DNA of 64,000 nt from Amycolatopsis xylanica (GCF_900107045.1 NZ_FNON01000003.1:310001-374000); one strand, 5' to 3'; positions 51,126 through 62,735 are shown, counted from the first letter of the stretch. Notes: generated from the sequence alone by a model not told the origin. Translations and numbers: made by a program.

Positions 51126-52356
51126 CCATCGCGTACGAGCGCGGCGCGGCGTCCGGCGCGGAGGTCGCCACGGCGCTGGCCGCCGACACCCCGCTCGCGT
51201 TCCTGCTGCCCGCGTCCGACTACACCGAATGGGTCAAGCCGGTGCTCGAAGAGCTCGGCACCGTGGTCCCGCTGACCGGCGGCGACGAGGACATCGACCG
51301 CGTCAAAGCCCTGTCCCCCGACGGGATCATGACGTACAGCGAGTCGATGCTGCGTGACACGTCCAGGCTGACGACTGCGCTCGGCCTGCCTGGTCACCGC
51401 CTTGAGACCACGCACATGCTGACCGACAAGCTCGCCCAACGCCGCCGACTGTCCGAGGCCGGGGTCGATTCGGTACGCCAGCACGTGATCGACAAGCCGT
51501 CCGACTGGCCGGAAGCGACCAAGGCGATCGGCTTCCCCGCGATCGTGAAACCCTTGTACGGCGGGGGAAGCCGCGACACCTACCACGTGCCGGACACCGA
51601 AACCGCGCAGCGCCTGGCCAAGACACTGCCCGGCGGCATGGTGCTCGAGGAGTTCATCCAGGGCCGCCCGAGCCTGCCGTACGGCGACTACGTCTCGGTC
51701 GAAAGCCTCTGCTCCCCCGACGCCATCACGCATGTCGCCGTCACCGGCAAGTTCCCGCAGATGCCGCCGTTCCGCGAACTCGGCCACATCTGGCCCGCCG
51801 ACCTTCCGTCGGACGAGACGGCCGGGGTGTGCGAACTGGTGACCAGGGCGCTGAACGCGCTCGGCGTCGACTTCGGCGTCGCGCACACCGAGGTCAAACT
51901 GACCGCGGACGGGCCGAGGATCATCGAGGTCAACGGCAGGCTCGGCGGGTACATCAACGAGCTCAGCCGCCGCGCGGCGGGCCTCGACCTGGTGCGGATC
52001 GGCGGGCTGCTGGCACTCGGCGAGCACGCCTGGTCCGAGCCGGTCGACCCGATCCGCGTGCACTTCCAGTACTGGGGCGCCGGGCCGACCGACCCGTGCG
52101 AGCTGGTCGCGACGCATGGCGTCAAGGCCGCGCGCCGCGTCAAGGGCATCACCGGCTACCGGCCGCTGATCCGCGCCGGGCAACGGCTCGACGGCGGTGT
52201 GATGACCACGCAGATGCATCTGCTGTGCGGGGACACCGAGGATCACGTGGCGATGTTCGCCGCGCTGGACGAGGCGATCGCGCACCTGACCTACGAATTC
52301 CGTTTCGACGACGGCGAGACGGCCTTGCAGGCGCCGCCGAGCACGTGGAGGACCTG

Positions 52357-52357
<1 letters not shown>
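51119..52357 (+). CDS. ATP-grasp ligase
   Basis: The 412-residue protein starts at GTG 51119 (VLAIAYERGA), overlapping the TE-T-C gene by 7 bases. The ATP-grasp fold is shown by FPAIVKPLYGGGSRDTYHV (ATP-binding Lys and loop, about 140-160), MVLEEFIQG and the Mg-binding HTEVKLTADGPRIIEVNGRLGG (about 262-283). Such enzymes activate a carboxylate as acyl phosphate and couple it to an amine, as in L-amino-acid ligases and peptide-capping ligases. Encoded between a free-standing C domain and an A-T didomain, it probably makes an amide or dipeptide from a tailored amino acid. The substrates cannot be read from sequence. Confidence 0.87.
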
Positions 52358-54008
<1,651 letters not shown>

Positions 54009-54012
<4 letters not shown>

Positions 54013-55220
54013 GGATCACCACCGACAGGCGAGATGTCGACTTGTCTACAGTGGACCTGTTCGACCCGATGCTGTACTCCGACGGCGATCCGCACCCGAT
54101 CTGGACGGTCATGCGGGAGACTGCCCCGCTGCATCGCCAGACGCTCAAGGACGGCCGCTCGTTCGCCTCGGTCACCCGCTACGCCGACGCCTGCAAGGTG
54201 CTCGGCGACTCGAAGGCGTTCACCTCCGAGCGCGGCAGCCTGCTCGAACAACTCGGCCACGGCGACGCCGCCGCCGGGCAGATGCTCGTCTCCACGGACG
54301 CGCCCCGGCACACCGCGCTGCGGCGGCCACTGCAGAAGGCGATGACCCCGCGTGCGCTCGCCGCGTCGGCCGACCGCGTCCGCGCGGCGGCCAGGCGGGT
54401 GCTCGAGACCACGGACGGCGACCTCGCGAAGAGCGCGTTCGAGTTCCCGATGACGTTCACCGGCGCGCTGATGGGCCTGCCCGAGGCCGACTGGACCGAC
54501 CTGGTGCAGTGGACCTCGATGGCCGCGGCGCCCGACGATCCGGCCTTCCGCATCGGCAGCCGCGGCGCGACGCTGGCCATCGCGCACCACGAGCTGTTCT
54601 CCTACTTCGCCACCCAGGCCAAGGAACGGCCGCTCGGCGACGACTCGCTGCTCGACATCCTGTCCACAATGGACGCCGACGGTGCGCCGCTGATCGAAGC
54701 CGAGATCGTCTACAACTGCTACAGCCTGCTCCTCGGCGCCAACGCGACGACCCCGCACGCGTTCACCGGGACCGTGCTGGCGCTGCTGGATCACCCGGAC
54801 CAGCTCGAAGCCGCCCGCCGGGACCCCTCGCTGGTGAATTCGCTGGTCGAGGAGGGTCTGCGCTGGACGTCACCGGCGAACAGCTTCCTGCGGCACGCCG
54901 TCGACGACATCGAGCTGAGCGGCGGCCTGGTCAAGGCCGGTGAGCCGGTCGCGGTCTGGGTCGGTTCGGCGAACCGGGATCCCGAGGCGTTCGAGGATCC
55001 GTTCCGCTTCGACATCCGGCGCACGCCCAACCGGCACATCACGTTCGGCTTCGGCCCGCACTACTGCCTCGGCGCGCACCTCGCCCGGATGGCGCTGCGA
55101 GCACTGTTCACCGAGTTCCTGGAAACCGTCGAGCACATCGAGCTCGACGGCCCGGTCGGCCACACCCGGTCGAACTTCGTCGCCGGCATCAGCACCATGC
55201 CCGTCCGGATCAAGTCATGA
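54009..55220 (+). CDS. Cytochrome P450, probable carrier-bound amino acid hydroxylase
   Basis: A 403-residue P450. ExxR is in EEGLRW (about 281). The haem loop is FGFGPHYCLGAHLAR with Cys at about 353. In the I helix the usual AGxE/DTT reads GANATT, so the acidic residue before the Thr is Ala. Translational coupling to the A-T didomain indicates action on the carrier-bound (probably valine-like) residue, with beta-hydroxylation the precedent for this layout. Ferredoxin partners are not encoded here. No signal or membrane anchor is present. Confidence 0.88.
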
Positions 55221-56449
55221 GCGTCATCGAGCGGGCACCGGCCCGGCGGCACACCCTGGTCGCGATGCTCGTCGCCAACGCGATCTCGGTCGCGGGCACC
55301 CGGCTCAGCGCGATCGCGGTCCCCTGGCTGGTGCTGACCACCACCGGGTCGGCGGCGAAGACCGGGCTCGTGGTCGCGTTCGAGCTGACGCCGATGGTGC
55401 TGGCCAAGGCGCTGGGCGGGCCGATCATCGACCGCGTCGGCGCGCGCAAGGTCAGCATCCTGGCCGACATCGCCAGCGCGGGCGCGGTGCTGCTGATCCC
55501 GCTGCTGCACGGCCTCGGCCTGCTCAGTTTCCCCGTGCTGCTGGGGTTGGTCGCCATCGCGGGCGTCGCACGCGGCCCCGGCGACACGTCGAAGAGCACG
55601 CTCGCGCCGGATATCGCGGACGCCACCGGGCTGTCGCTGGAACGGGTCACCGGCCTGATCAGCACGACCGACCGCATCGCGATGATCGTCACCCCGGCGC
55701 TGGCCGGTGTGGTCATCGGCGCGATCGGCGCGCCCAACGCGCTGATACTGGACGCGGCCTCGTTCCTGATCTGCGCCGCGGGCATCGCCATCTGGGCGCC
55801 GCGCCGCTCGCTCGCCGAGTCCACAGAGGACGATGGGCCGTACCTCAAGCAGCTGCTGGCGGGCTGGCGGTTCCTGTCCAGGGAACCGTTGATGCGGGCC
55901 ATGGTCGCGATGCTGAGCATCACCAACCTGATCGACACGGCGTACAGCGCGGTGCTGCTGCCGGTGTGGATCCACGACAGCGGCTACGGCCCGGCCGAGC
56001 TCGGGCTCATCGGCTCGGCGTTCGCGGTGACGGCGGCCGTCGCCGCGGCACTCGCGGCGGTCTTCGGCGAACGCCTGCCCCGCAGGCTCGTCTACCTCGC
56101 CGGGTTCGTGCTCGCCGGGGTGCCGCGGTTCGTCGTGATGGCACTGGGCGCGCCGATTTGGGTGGTGATCGGCGTCGGCGTGCTCGGCGGGTTCGGCTCG
56201 GGCTTCATCAACCCGATCCTCAACGCCATCTTCGTCGAGCGCATCCCCCGCGACCTGCTCGGCCGCGTCGGCTCACTCGCGGAGTCGTTGTCCTGGGCCG
56301 GAATGCCACTCGGCGGCGGCATCGCGGGCGTCGCCATCGCCACCTTCGGCCTGGTGCCCGCCCTCGTCACCGCGGGCGGCCTGTACCTGGTCGCCACGGT
56401 CGTCCCCGGCCTGCTCCCGCAGTGGCGCGAGATGGATCGAACGGGATAA
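55217..56449 (+). CDS. MFS exporter
   Basis: A 410-residue 12-helix major facilitator protein of the EntS/MFS_3 type. The conserved loop 2-3 motif is GGPIIDRVGARKVSILAD. It is the last gene of the plus-strand arm, coupled by ATGA to the P450, and is the only transporter in the NRPS cluster, so it is the likely exporter and self-resistance determinant. The TAA stop (56447-56449) is formed by the first arm of a double palindrome. Confidence 0.87.
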   Translation: MSVIERAPARRHTLVAMLVANAISVAGTRLSAIAVPWLVLTTTGSAAKTGLVVAFELTPMVLAKALGGPIIDRVGARKVSILADIASAGAVLLIPLLHGLGLLSFPVLLGLVAIAGVARGPGDTSKSTLAPDIADATGLSLERVTGLISTTDRIAMIVTPALAGVVIGAIGAPNALILDAASFLICAAGIAIWAPRRSLAESTEDDGPYLKQLLAGWRFLSREPLMRAMVAMLSITNLIDTAYSAVLLPVWIHDSGYGPAELGLIGSAFAVTAAVAAALAAVFGERLPRRLVYLAGFVLAGVPRFVVMALGAPIWVVIGVGVLGGFGSGFINPILNAIFVERIPRDLLGRVGSLAESLSWAGMPLGGGIAGVAIATFGLVPALVTAGGLYLVATVVPGLLPQWREMDRTG

Positions 56450-56502
56450 AGCCCGCTTTATCCCGGGTGCTTTCCCCGGGATAAAGCCCGCTTTATCCCG
56501 GG
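56443..56502. terminator. Double GGGATAAAGC palindrome, copy 2
   Basis: GGGATAAAGCCCGCTTTATC plus CC (56443-56464) and CCCGGGATAAAGC-CC-GCTTTATCCCGGG (56475-56502) are joined by GGGTGCTTTC. It lies between convergent MFS and ArsR-like genes and contains the MFS stop codon. It marks the end of the cluster's plus-strand transcript. Confidence 0.82.
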
Positions 56503-56504
56503 CC

Positions 56505-57023
56505 TCACGAGTCCTTCGGCCGGGCAGCCACTGACCAGAGGTAGCTCAAGGGCTCGCCGTCGTCGGCGTCGTCGTCGGCGAACTCCGCGATCACCTCGCG
56601 GATGCGGCGATTGAGCTCGTCGACCCGCTCGGGGCGCAGCCGCAGCACGCCGCGGCTGACGCCCCGTCCGGCGTCCGGGCCCGCCGCGACCACCTCGGCG
56701 CGGTGCGCGCCCAGCATGGCCAGGTCGACCTGCTGGGACAGCCCCGGCTCGTCGGCGTCCAAAATGCTGAGTCCCCAGGTGCGCTGAGTCGCCCGATAAG
56801 GCCGCTCCAGCGCTCCGCGCTCGCCGGTGCGCACCTCTTCCGCGGCCAGGAAACCCGTCTTGACCAGCGCGCGGACATGCCGGAGCGTGGTCGCGGGCGC
56901 CAGCTCCAGCCGCGCGGAGAGCTCCTGGTTGGTCAGCGCCCGGTCCAGGCACAGGCGCAGGATCCGCCAGCGGATCGGGTGGCCGAGAGCCTTGAGTTCT
57001 TCGGTCGTCGCGATGGCCTCCAC
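56505..57023 (-). CDS. ArsR/HTH_20-like winged-helix regulator
   Basis: A 172-residue regulator with an N-terminal winged helix (about 8-80: LKALGHPIRWRILRLCLDRALTNQELSARLELAPATTLRHVRALVKTGFL). The 90-residue C-terminal part contains an acidic EFADDDADDGEP tract. GTG 57023 is the start. It is divergent from the M20/S9 peptidase operon with an AT-rich 85-base gap, and so is the likely repressor of that operon and itself. The lack of a Cys metal site suggests that it does not sense metal. Confidence 0.8.
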   Translation of the reverse strand: MEAIATTEELKALGHPIRWRILRLCLDRALTNQELSARLELAPATTLRHVRALVKTGFLAAEEVRTGERGALERPYRATQRTWGLSILDADEPGLSQQVDLAMLGAHRAEVVAAGPDAGRGVSRGVLRLRPERVDELNRRIREVIAEFADDDADDGEPLSYLWSVAARPKDS

Positions 57024-57108
57024 GTGCCGAACACTACCTTGCGATCATCCCACGAATTTGATTTGCTGCTATCGATTTCATTTCATGCAATCACTCGTGG
57101 AGGCCCTG
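57024..57108. promoter_or_regulatory. AT-rich divergent promoter region
   Basis: CGAATTTGATTTG and CGATTTCATTTCAT (about 57052-57085) form an AT-rich island unlike its surroundings, with repeated GATTT/ATTTCAT words. The GGAGG ribosome site (57099-57103) precedes GTG 57109. It is a candidate operator of the ArsR-like protein. Confidence 0.45.
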
Positions 57109-58449
57109 GTGACCGTCGAGCAAGTCCGTGCCTGGGTCGAAGAGCATGACGAAGACCTGGTCAGCGAACTGGCCGCGTGGATCGCGCAGCCGAGCGTGAG
57201 CCGGACCGGGCTCGGCATGGCCGACGCCGCCGAACACGGCCTCGCCCTGCTGCGCACCGCCGGGCTCGAGGCACGCCAGGTCGAAACCGGCGGCCTGCCC
57301 GCGCTGGTCGGCACCGCCGAGGGCCCGCCAGGCGCGCCGCACGTGCTCATCTACGGCCACTACGACGTCCAGCCCGCCGGTCCCGAGGAGAAGTGGACGA
57401 CGCCGGCGTTCGAGCCGTCGATCCGCGATGGCAGGATGTTCGGCCGCGGCACCGGCGACAACAAGGGCCAGCACCTCGCGCAGCTGCTCGGGCTCCGGGC
57501 GCTCAAGGAGCTGACCGGCGGTTTCCCTTGCCGGGTCACGGTCCTGCTCGACGGCGAGGAGGAGATCGGCAGCCCGAACCTCGCCAAGGCCGTCAGCCAG
57601 CTCGATGTGCCCGACCTCGCGATCTGGAGCGACGGCCCGGTGCATGACTCCGGCCGCGCCTGCGTGGTGCTCGGCGTGCGCGGGATCCTGACCTTCGAAC
57701 TCCGCGCGTACGGCGCGAACCGGCCACTGCACTCGGGCAACTGGGGTGGTGTCGCGCCGAACCCGGCGTGGGCGTTGATCCAGCTGCTGGCCAGCATGCG
57801 CTCGGCCGACGGGACCGTGCTCATCCCTGGTTTCGCCGACTCCGTCGCCCCGCTCACCGAGGGCGAGTGGGCGGCGCTCGCGGATCTCCCGCTCGACATC
57901 CCTGGCGCGCTCGCGGGCATCGGCACCCAGCACATGGAACCACCCGCCGAACTCGGCTTCTACGAACGCCTCACCGCGCCGACGCTGACCATCAACTCGC
58001 TCAGCTGCGCCGATTCCGGCGACCACCGCACGGTGATCCCCGATGTGGCGATCGCCCGCTGCGAGACCCGGCTCGTCGGCGGCCAGACGCCCGCGCAGGT
58101 GACCGAAGCGATCCGCAAGCACGTCGAACGGCACGCGCCGGACATCGAGTTCATCACGGGCGGCTCGATGAGCCCGTCCCGCACACTGCCCGAAACCCCT
58201 TACACCGCAACGATTCTCGAAGCCACCGAGCGCGGTCTCAGCGAGAAGCCGTTGCTCGTGCCCGCGCTCGGCGGCAGCCTGCCGATCGCGGTGCTGACCG
58301 ACGAACTCGGCGTGCCCTGCTACGGCATCCCGTTCGCCAACGTCGACGAGTCCAACCACGCGCCCGACGAGAACCTGGATCTCGGCTGGTTCCGCCGCGG
58401 CATCGTCGCCGCGGCCGCGATCCAGCTGGCGCTCGGGGAGCGCAGATGA
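57109..58449 (+). CDS. M20-family metallopeptidase (dipeptidase type)
   Basis: GTG 57109, 5 bases after GGAGG, gives 446 residues; ATG 57085 is an alternative. The M20 motifs are YGHYDVQP (His ligand, about 86), GRGTGDNKG (Asp ligand), LLDGEEEIGS (Glu pair) and a final NVDESNHAPDEN (His ligand). Members cut dipeptides or remove acyl/amino groups. It overlaps the S9 peptidase gene by ATGA and is divergent from an ArsR-like regulator, forming a small peptide-degradation operon. It is adjacent to, but apparently outside, the NRPS cluster, from which it is separated by a terminator. Confidence 0.85.
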   Translation: MTVEQVRAWVEEHDEDLVSELAAWIAQPSVSRTGLGMADAAEHGLALLRTAGLEARQVETGGLPALVGTAEGPPGAPHVLIYGHYDVQPAGPEEKWTTPAFEPSIRDGRMFGRGTGDNKGQHLAQLLGLRALKELTGGFPCRVTVLLDGEEEIGSPNLAKAVSQLDVPDLAIWSDGPVHDSGRACVVLGVRGILTFELRAYGANRPLHSGNWGGVAPNPAWALIQLLASMRSADGTVLIPGFADSVAPLTEGEWAALADLPLDIPGALAGIGTQHMEPPAELGFYERLTAPTLTINSLSCADSGDHRTVIPDVAIARCETRLVGGQTPAQVTEAIRKHVERHAPDIEFITGGSMSPSRTLPETPYTATILEATERGLSEKPLLVPALGGSLPIAVLTDELGVPCYGIPFANVDESNHAPDENLDLGWFRRGIVAAAAIQLALGERR

Positions 58450-60221
58450 ACCTCCACGACTTCGACACGCTCACCGGCGCCTGGCCGCGCGAAGACGGTT
58501 TCGCCTACGTCAGCGACGCTTCCGGCAGGCCTCAGCCCTGGGTCCGGACCTGGGCGGGCGACTACCGGCTCCTCCCGATCGACGGCGCGGTGCTGCGGCT
58601 CGCCTGGCGGCCGGACGGCAGCAGGCTGCTCGTCCAGACCGACCTGACCGGCACCGAGCACTACCGCCTCGCCGAGATCGACCCGGACACCGGCGCCGTC
58701 GACTGGCTCGCGGACGCGCCGAACGTCCGCCACGAGATCGGCGTGCCGTACGGCAGCGCGAGCGAGCCGTACAGCCCGGACGGCACCCTGCTCGCCTTCT
58801 CCAGCAACGCACGCGACTCGAGCTGTTTTGACGTCTATGTGCGTGACCTCGCAACCGGCGAATCCCGGCTGGTGCTGGAGGCCGACGACCGCTACCTCCC
58901 GGTCTGCTTCTCGCCGGACTCGCGGCAGCTGCTCGTCATCAAGCTGCACCAGAACACCGAGCAGGACCTGTTCGCCTGCGACCTGACGTCCGGGGAGATC
59001 CGCCATCTCACCCCGCACGACGGACCGGCGAAGTACCTGCCGGGCGGCTGGACCGAGGACGGGATCTACCTCTGCACCACCGAAGGCCGCAGTTTCCTCG
59101 GCGCCGCGCTGCTGGTGCCGGGCAAACCGGTGCAGTGGCTCGATACGCCCGACGCCGACGTCGAGTCGATCACCGCCGGCCCGAAGATCGTCTGGGCGAT
59201 CACCGAGGACCAGCGCACCATCCTGCGCATGCTGGACCCGGAAACCCACGAGGTGACCGATCTCGACGGCCTCTCACCCGGCATCTGCGCCGAGGAGTTC
59301 GGCTTCGACGGCTACGTCCCGCGCTTCGCGGGTGACCGGCTCCTGCTCCAGGTCGGCAACGCGGACCGGCCAGCCGAACTCTGGCTGGTCGACCCGTCGA
59401 CGGCCGAAACCAGACGCCTCACCAACTGCGGCGACCGCCTGCCACCGGGCGCGGTCTCGCCGGAAACCGTGTGGTTCACCAGTTCCGACGGCCTGGAGGT
59501 GTCCGGCCTCCTCTACCGCCCGCTCCGCCAGACCGGCCCGGTGCCCGCGGTGCTGCACATCCACGGCGGCCCCGAAGCCCGCGCGCTGCCGGTGTACGAC
59601 CCGATGATCCAGGAACTGCTGCGGCGCGGGATCGCCGTGCTGGCGCCGAACATGCGCGGTTCCAACGGCCGTGGTCTCGCCTACCAGCGCCTGATCTACC
59701 GCGACTGGGGCGGCGGCGACCTCGCCGATTTCGGCGCCGCGGCGGCGTTCCTGCGCGGTCTCGATTGGGTCGACGGCTCCCGTCTCGGCGTCTACGGCGC
59801 CTCGTACGGCGGTTTCGCCGCGCTCAGCTGCGTGAGCAGGCTGCCGCACCTGTGGCGCGCGGGTGTCGCCGTGTGCGGCCCGTCGGATCTGGTGCTGGAC
59901 GTCCAGAGCATGCCGCCGACCTGGCGCCGCCGCGCCGCGGGCTGGATCGGCGACCCCGACGACCCGGCCGACGCCGCCCGCCTCGCCGCACGCAGCCCGT
60001 TGAACCACGCAGCCAACATCCGCGCGCCGTTGCTGCTGGTCCACGGCGTCGACGACACCCGCGTGAGCATCGAAGGCACCGAGCAGCTGCACGACCGGCT
60101 GCGCGACCTCGGCCGGACCGTCAAGCTGATCCGCGTCTCGGGCGGCCACTCGCCGACCGACCGCGAAAGCTGGGCGGACGCCGACGCGGACATGCTCGAC
60201 TGGTTCAGCACCCACCTGTGA
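58446..60221 (+). CDS. S9-family prolyl oligopeptidase-like serine peptidase
   Basis: A 591-residue cytoplasmic S9 peptidase. The N-terminal beta-propeller (about 1-340) has WD40/TolB-like repeats (LRLAWRPDGSRLLVQT, CFSPDSRQLLVIK). The C-terminal alpha/beta-hydrolase domain has the Ser in GASYGGFAAL (about 455), Asp in HGVDDTRV and His in SGGHSPTDR. No signal peptide is seen. With the coupled M20 enzyme it should degrade imported or internal short peptides; action on the cluster product cannot be excluded. Confidence 0.87.
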   Translation: MNLHDFDTLTGAWPREDGFAYVSDASGRPQPWVRTWAGDYRLLPIDGAVLRLAWRPDGSRLLVQTDLTGTEHYRLAEIDPDTGAVDWLADAPNVRHEIGVPYGSASEPYSPDGTLLAFSSNARDSSCFDVYVRDLATGESRLVLEADDRYLPVCFSPDSRQLLVIKLHQNTEQDLFACDLTSGEIRHLTPHDGPAKYLPGGWTEDGIYLCTTEGRSFLGAALLVPGKPVQWLDTPDADVESITAGPKIVWAITEDQRTILRMLDPETHEVTDLDGLSPGICAEEFGFDGYVPRFAGDRLLLQVGNADRPAELWLVDPSTAETRRLTNCGDRLPPGAVSPETVWFTSSDGLEVSGLLYRPLRQTGPVPAVLHIHGGPEARALPVYDPMIQELLRRGIAVLAPNMRGSNGRGLAYQRLIYRDWGGGDLADFGAAAAFLRGLDWVDGSRLGVYGASYGGFAALSCVSRLPHLWRAGVAVCGPSDLVLDVQSMPPTWRRRAAGWIGDPDDPADAARLAARSPLNHAANIRAPLLLVHGVDDTRVSIEGTEQLHDRLRDLGRTVKLIRVSGGHSPTDRESWADADADMLDWFSTHL

Positions 60222-60227
60222 CGAAGG

Positions 60228-60290
60228 CCCGGGATAAAGCGGGCTTTATCCCGGGTGCTTTCCCCGGGATAAAGCCCGCTTTATCCCGGG
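60228..60290. terminator. Double GGGATAAAGC palindrome, copy 3
   Basis: GGGATAAAGC-GG-GCTTTATCCC (60231-60252) and CCCGGGATAAAGC-CC-GCTTTATCCCGGG (60263-60290) are joined by GGGTGCTTTC. It lies between convergent S9 peptidase and histidine kinase genes. The second palindrome supplies the kinase's stop codon (TAA, complement of 60281-60283). Confidence 0.82.
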
Positions 60291-62014
60291 TGTGGCCCAC
60301 GATCCGCGGGCAGGCGCACAGTAAAGGTCGAGCCCTCGCCGAGCACGCTGGTCACGGACACCGAGCCGCCGTGCGCCTCGGCCAGCTGACGCACGATCGC
60401 CAGCCCGAGCCCGCTGCCGCCGGTCTGCCGGGAACGTGACTTTTCCGCGCGCCAGAAGCGATCGAACACCTGCGGCAGGTCGGCCTGACTGATCCCGGCG
60501 CCGGTGTCGGCCACCTCGATCACGCACTCCGCGCCCGCCACGCGAGCGCGCACGGAGACGGTCCCGCCCGGGGTGTGCCGGATCGCGTTGCTCACCAGGT
60601 TGCCCATGATCTGCCGCAGCCGCACCGGATCCGCGACGATCTCGGGATCGCCCTCGGTCTCCAGGCCGAGCGCGACCTCGGCGGCGGCAGCGCGATCGCG
60701 ATACGACTCGACGACCTGGTCGAGCAGGTCGCTCAGGTGCACGGGCTCCGGATGCAGCCGCAGGCTGCCCGCGTCGGCGGCGGCCAGGTCCTGCAGATCT
60801 TCGACGATGTGGTGCAGCAGCAGGGTTTCCTCGAGCAGCGACGTGGTCAGCGCGCGGTCGAGCGGGATGATCCCGTCCTCCGCCGCCTCAAGCCTGCCTT
60901 GGATGGCGGTCAACGGATTGCGCAGCTCGTGCGCGATGTCGCTGACCATGATCTTGCGCCGCTCGGACAGGTCGTTGAACGCCGTCGCGAGATAGCCGAT
61001 CTCGTCGCGGGTGGTCACCGGCGCGGGCTTGCCCCGGCGGACCGCCTCGGTCAGCGTGCGCAGCGGCCGGGAAACCCTGGTCGCGAGCAGGACGGTGATC
61101 AGCACGGTCAGCCCGAGCACGCCGACGGTCACCGCGATGATCCGCGTGGTGTTGGCCTTCGACAGGTTGAACGGGTTCGCCGGCTGCCCGCTCTCGCTGG
61201 TGACGAACAGCAGCGCGGGCGGCGAGACGAAGGTGCGCAGCTGCTCGCGGCGGCTGGCCTCGACACACGCCCGCGCCGCCTGCGGATCGCTGACCACGCC
61301 GAGCGCGGTGAACGTCAGATCGAGCTTGACCGGCTGCAGGCCCTGCCGCTGCATGCAGGTGTTGACCAGGTCGTTGAGCTGGCCGAGCGCCTGTGCCTCG
61401 GTCGGCGTCAGCTCGTCGGCGATGAACAACCCGCATTTCGACGCCGCCACCAGCGGGAACCCGGTGAAGTCGATGGACGGCTTGCCGTTCGGCGCGGTCC
61501 GCGCGGTGGCGGTGATCTTGAACCCGCGCAGGCATTCGAGCTGCTTCGCGATCACCGAATCCAGCCGCGCCCGCTCCTCGGCGGTCAGCCGGAACGGCCC
61601 GACCGCGCGCGGGTCGATCCCGCTGGTGCCCGCCTCCGGCACCAGGATCGGGTCGGCGCGCAGCGGGTCGACGACCGCGGACGCCTGGGCGGGCAGCAGG
61701 ATCGGGGCGCCGCCGGAGTCGGCGATCGGCGCGCGGTCCTCGCCGGTCAGGATGATCCGGCGCCCGGTCCGCGACGCGAGGTCCTGCAGCAGCGGGCCGA
61801 CCCCGCCCCAGCTGGGCGCGCCAGCCGCGCGGCCGAGCAGTTCGGTGTAGACGGTCGCGTCGTCGGAGAGCGCCTGGCCTTTCTCCTGCTCGATCGCCTT
61901 CGTGGTGGTCTGCACGGCGAGCCACGCGGTCGCGGCGATCGAGCCGATGGCGATCAGCACCGACACGGCCAGCAGCCGCGTCAGCAAACGCTTGCGCCAG
62001 GGGACCTTAGCCAC
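60281..62014 (-). CDS. Membrane sensor histidine kinase
   Basis: The 577-residue kinase has TM1 at about 14-34, an extracytoplasmic sensor region of about 225 residues with several Cys (QLECLRG, ASKCGLF, NTCMQRQG, ARACVEA), TM2 at about 285-308, HAMP, HisKA with phospho-acceptor His in SDIAHELRNPLTAIQ (about 378) and HATPase (NLVSNAIRHTPGG, DTGAGI, GGSGLGLAI). GTG 62014 overlaps the regulator gene by 8 bases. The paired Cys suggest disulfides or redox/metal sensing outside the cell; this is inference. Confidence 0.88.
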   Translation of the reverse strand: MAKVPWRKRLLTRLLAVSVLIAIGSIAATAWLAVQTTTKAIEQEKGQALSDDATVYTELLGRAAGAPSWGGVGPLLQDLASRTGRRIILTGEDRAPIADSGGAPILLPAQASAVVDPLRADPILVPEAGTSGIDPRAVGPFRLTAEERARLDSVIAKQLECLRGFKITATARTAPNGKPSIDFTGFPLVAASKCGLFIADELTPTEAQALGQLNDLVNTCMQRQGLQPVKLDLTFTALGVVSDPQAARACVEASRREQLRTFVSPPALLFVTSESGQPANPFNLSKANTTRIIAVTVGVLGLTVLITVLLATRVSRPLRTLTEAVRRGKPAPVTTRDEIGYLATAFNDLSERRKIMVSDIAHELRNPLTAIQGRLEAAEDGIIPLDRALTTSLLEETLLLHHIVEDLQDLAAADAGSLRLHPEPVHLSDLLDQVVESYRDRAAAAEVALGLETEGDPEIVADPVRLRQIMGNLVSNAIRHTPGGTVSVRARVAGAECVIEVADTGAGISQADLPQVFDRFWRAEKSRSRQTGGSGLGLAIVRQLAEAHGGSVSVTSVLGEGSTFTVRLPADRGPHPG

Positions 62015-62702
62015 GGTCGGCGATCAGTTTGTAGCCGACGCCGAAGACGGTCAGCAGGTGCGCGGGCCGTCGCGGGTCGGCCTCGATCTTCTTGCGCAGG
62101 TTCATCATGTGCACGTCGATGATGCGCGTGGTGATGAACTGGTCGAACCCGCGCGTCAGGTCCAGCAGCTGCTGGCGGGTGAACACCCGGCCGGGTTGTT
62201 TCGCCAGCACTTCGAGGATCTGGAACTCGCCGGGCGTGCAGTCGACGACCCGGCCGTCGACCGACACCTCGTGCCGCACCGGGTCCACCCGCAGCGGGCC
62301 GACGCGCAGCACCTCGGCGTCCGCGTCGCCGTTCTGCCTGGTCCGCCGCAGCAGCGTGCGGACCCGCGCCATCAGCTCACGCGGGCTGTAGGGCTTGGTC
62401 ATGTAGTCGTCGGCGCCCAGGTCGAGGCCGAGCAGCAGATCGTCCTCTGTGGACCGTGCGGTGAGCATCAGCACCGGCACGTCGGACTCGGCGCGCAGCG
62501 TCCGGCACACCTCGAGGCCGTCGACACCGCCCGGCATCATCACGTCGAGCACCACCAGGTCGGGCCGCTGCCGCCTGGCCTCGTCGAGCGCCGACCGGCC
62601 GTCACCGGCGACGACCACCGTGTGGCCCTCCTCCTGGAGGTAGAGCCGCACGACCTCAGCCTGCTTCTCGTCGTCTTCCGCGACGAGGATGTGAGCGCAC
62701 AC
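62007..62702 (-). CDS. OmpR/PhoB-family response regulator
   Basis: A 231-residue regulator with a complete receiver (VAEDDEKQ, D in LVVLDVMMPG at about 54, Lys in YMTKPYSP) and a C-terminal winged helix (VDCTPGEFQILEVLAKQPGRVFTRQQLLDLTRG, VDVHMMNLRKKI-like end). GTG 62702 is the start. It is the partner of the overlapping histidine kinase gene and is transcribed first. It is divergent from the Crp/Fnr gene with only 33 bases between starts. Confidence 0.9.
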   Translation of the reverse strand: MCAHILVAEDDEKQAEVVRLYLQEEGHTVVVAGDGRSALDEARRQRPDLVVLDVMMPGGVDGLEVCRTLRAESDVPVLMLTARSTEDDLLLGLDLGADDYMTKPYSPRELMARVRTLLRRTRQNGDADAEVLRVGPLRVDPVRHEVSVDGRVVDCTPGEFQILEVLAKQPGRVFTRQQLLDLTRGFDQFITTRIIDVHMMNLRKKIEADPRRPAHLLTVFGVGYKLIADRG

Positions 62703-62735
62703 GAGGCGACCCTATGCTGGCCGGTTGTCCGTAGC

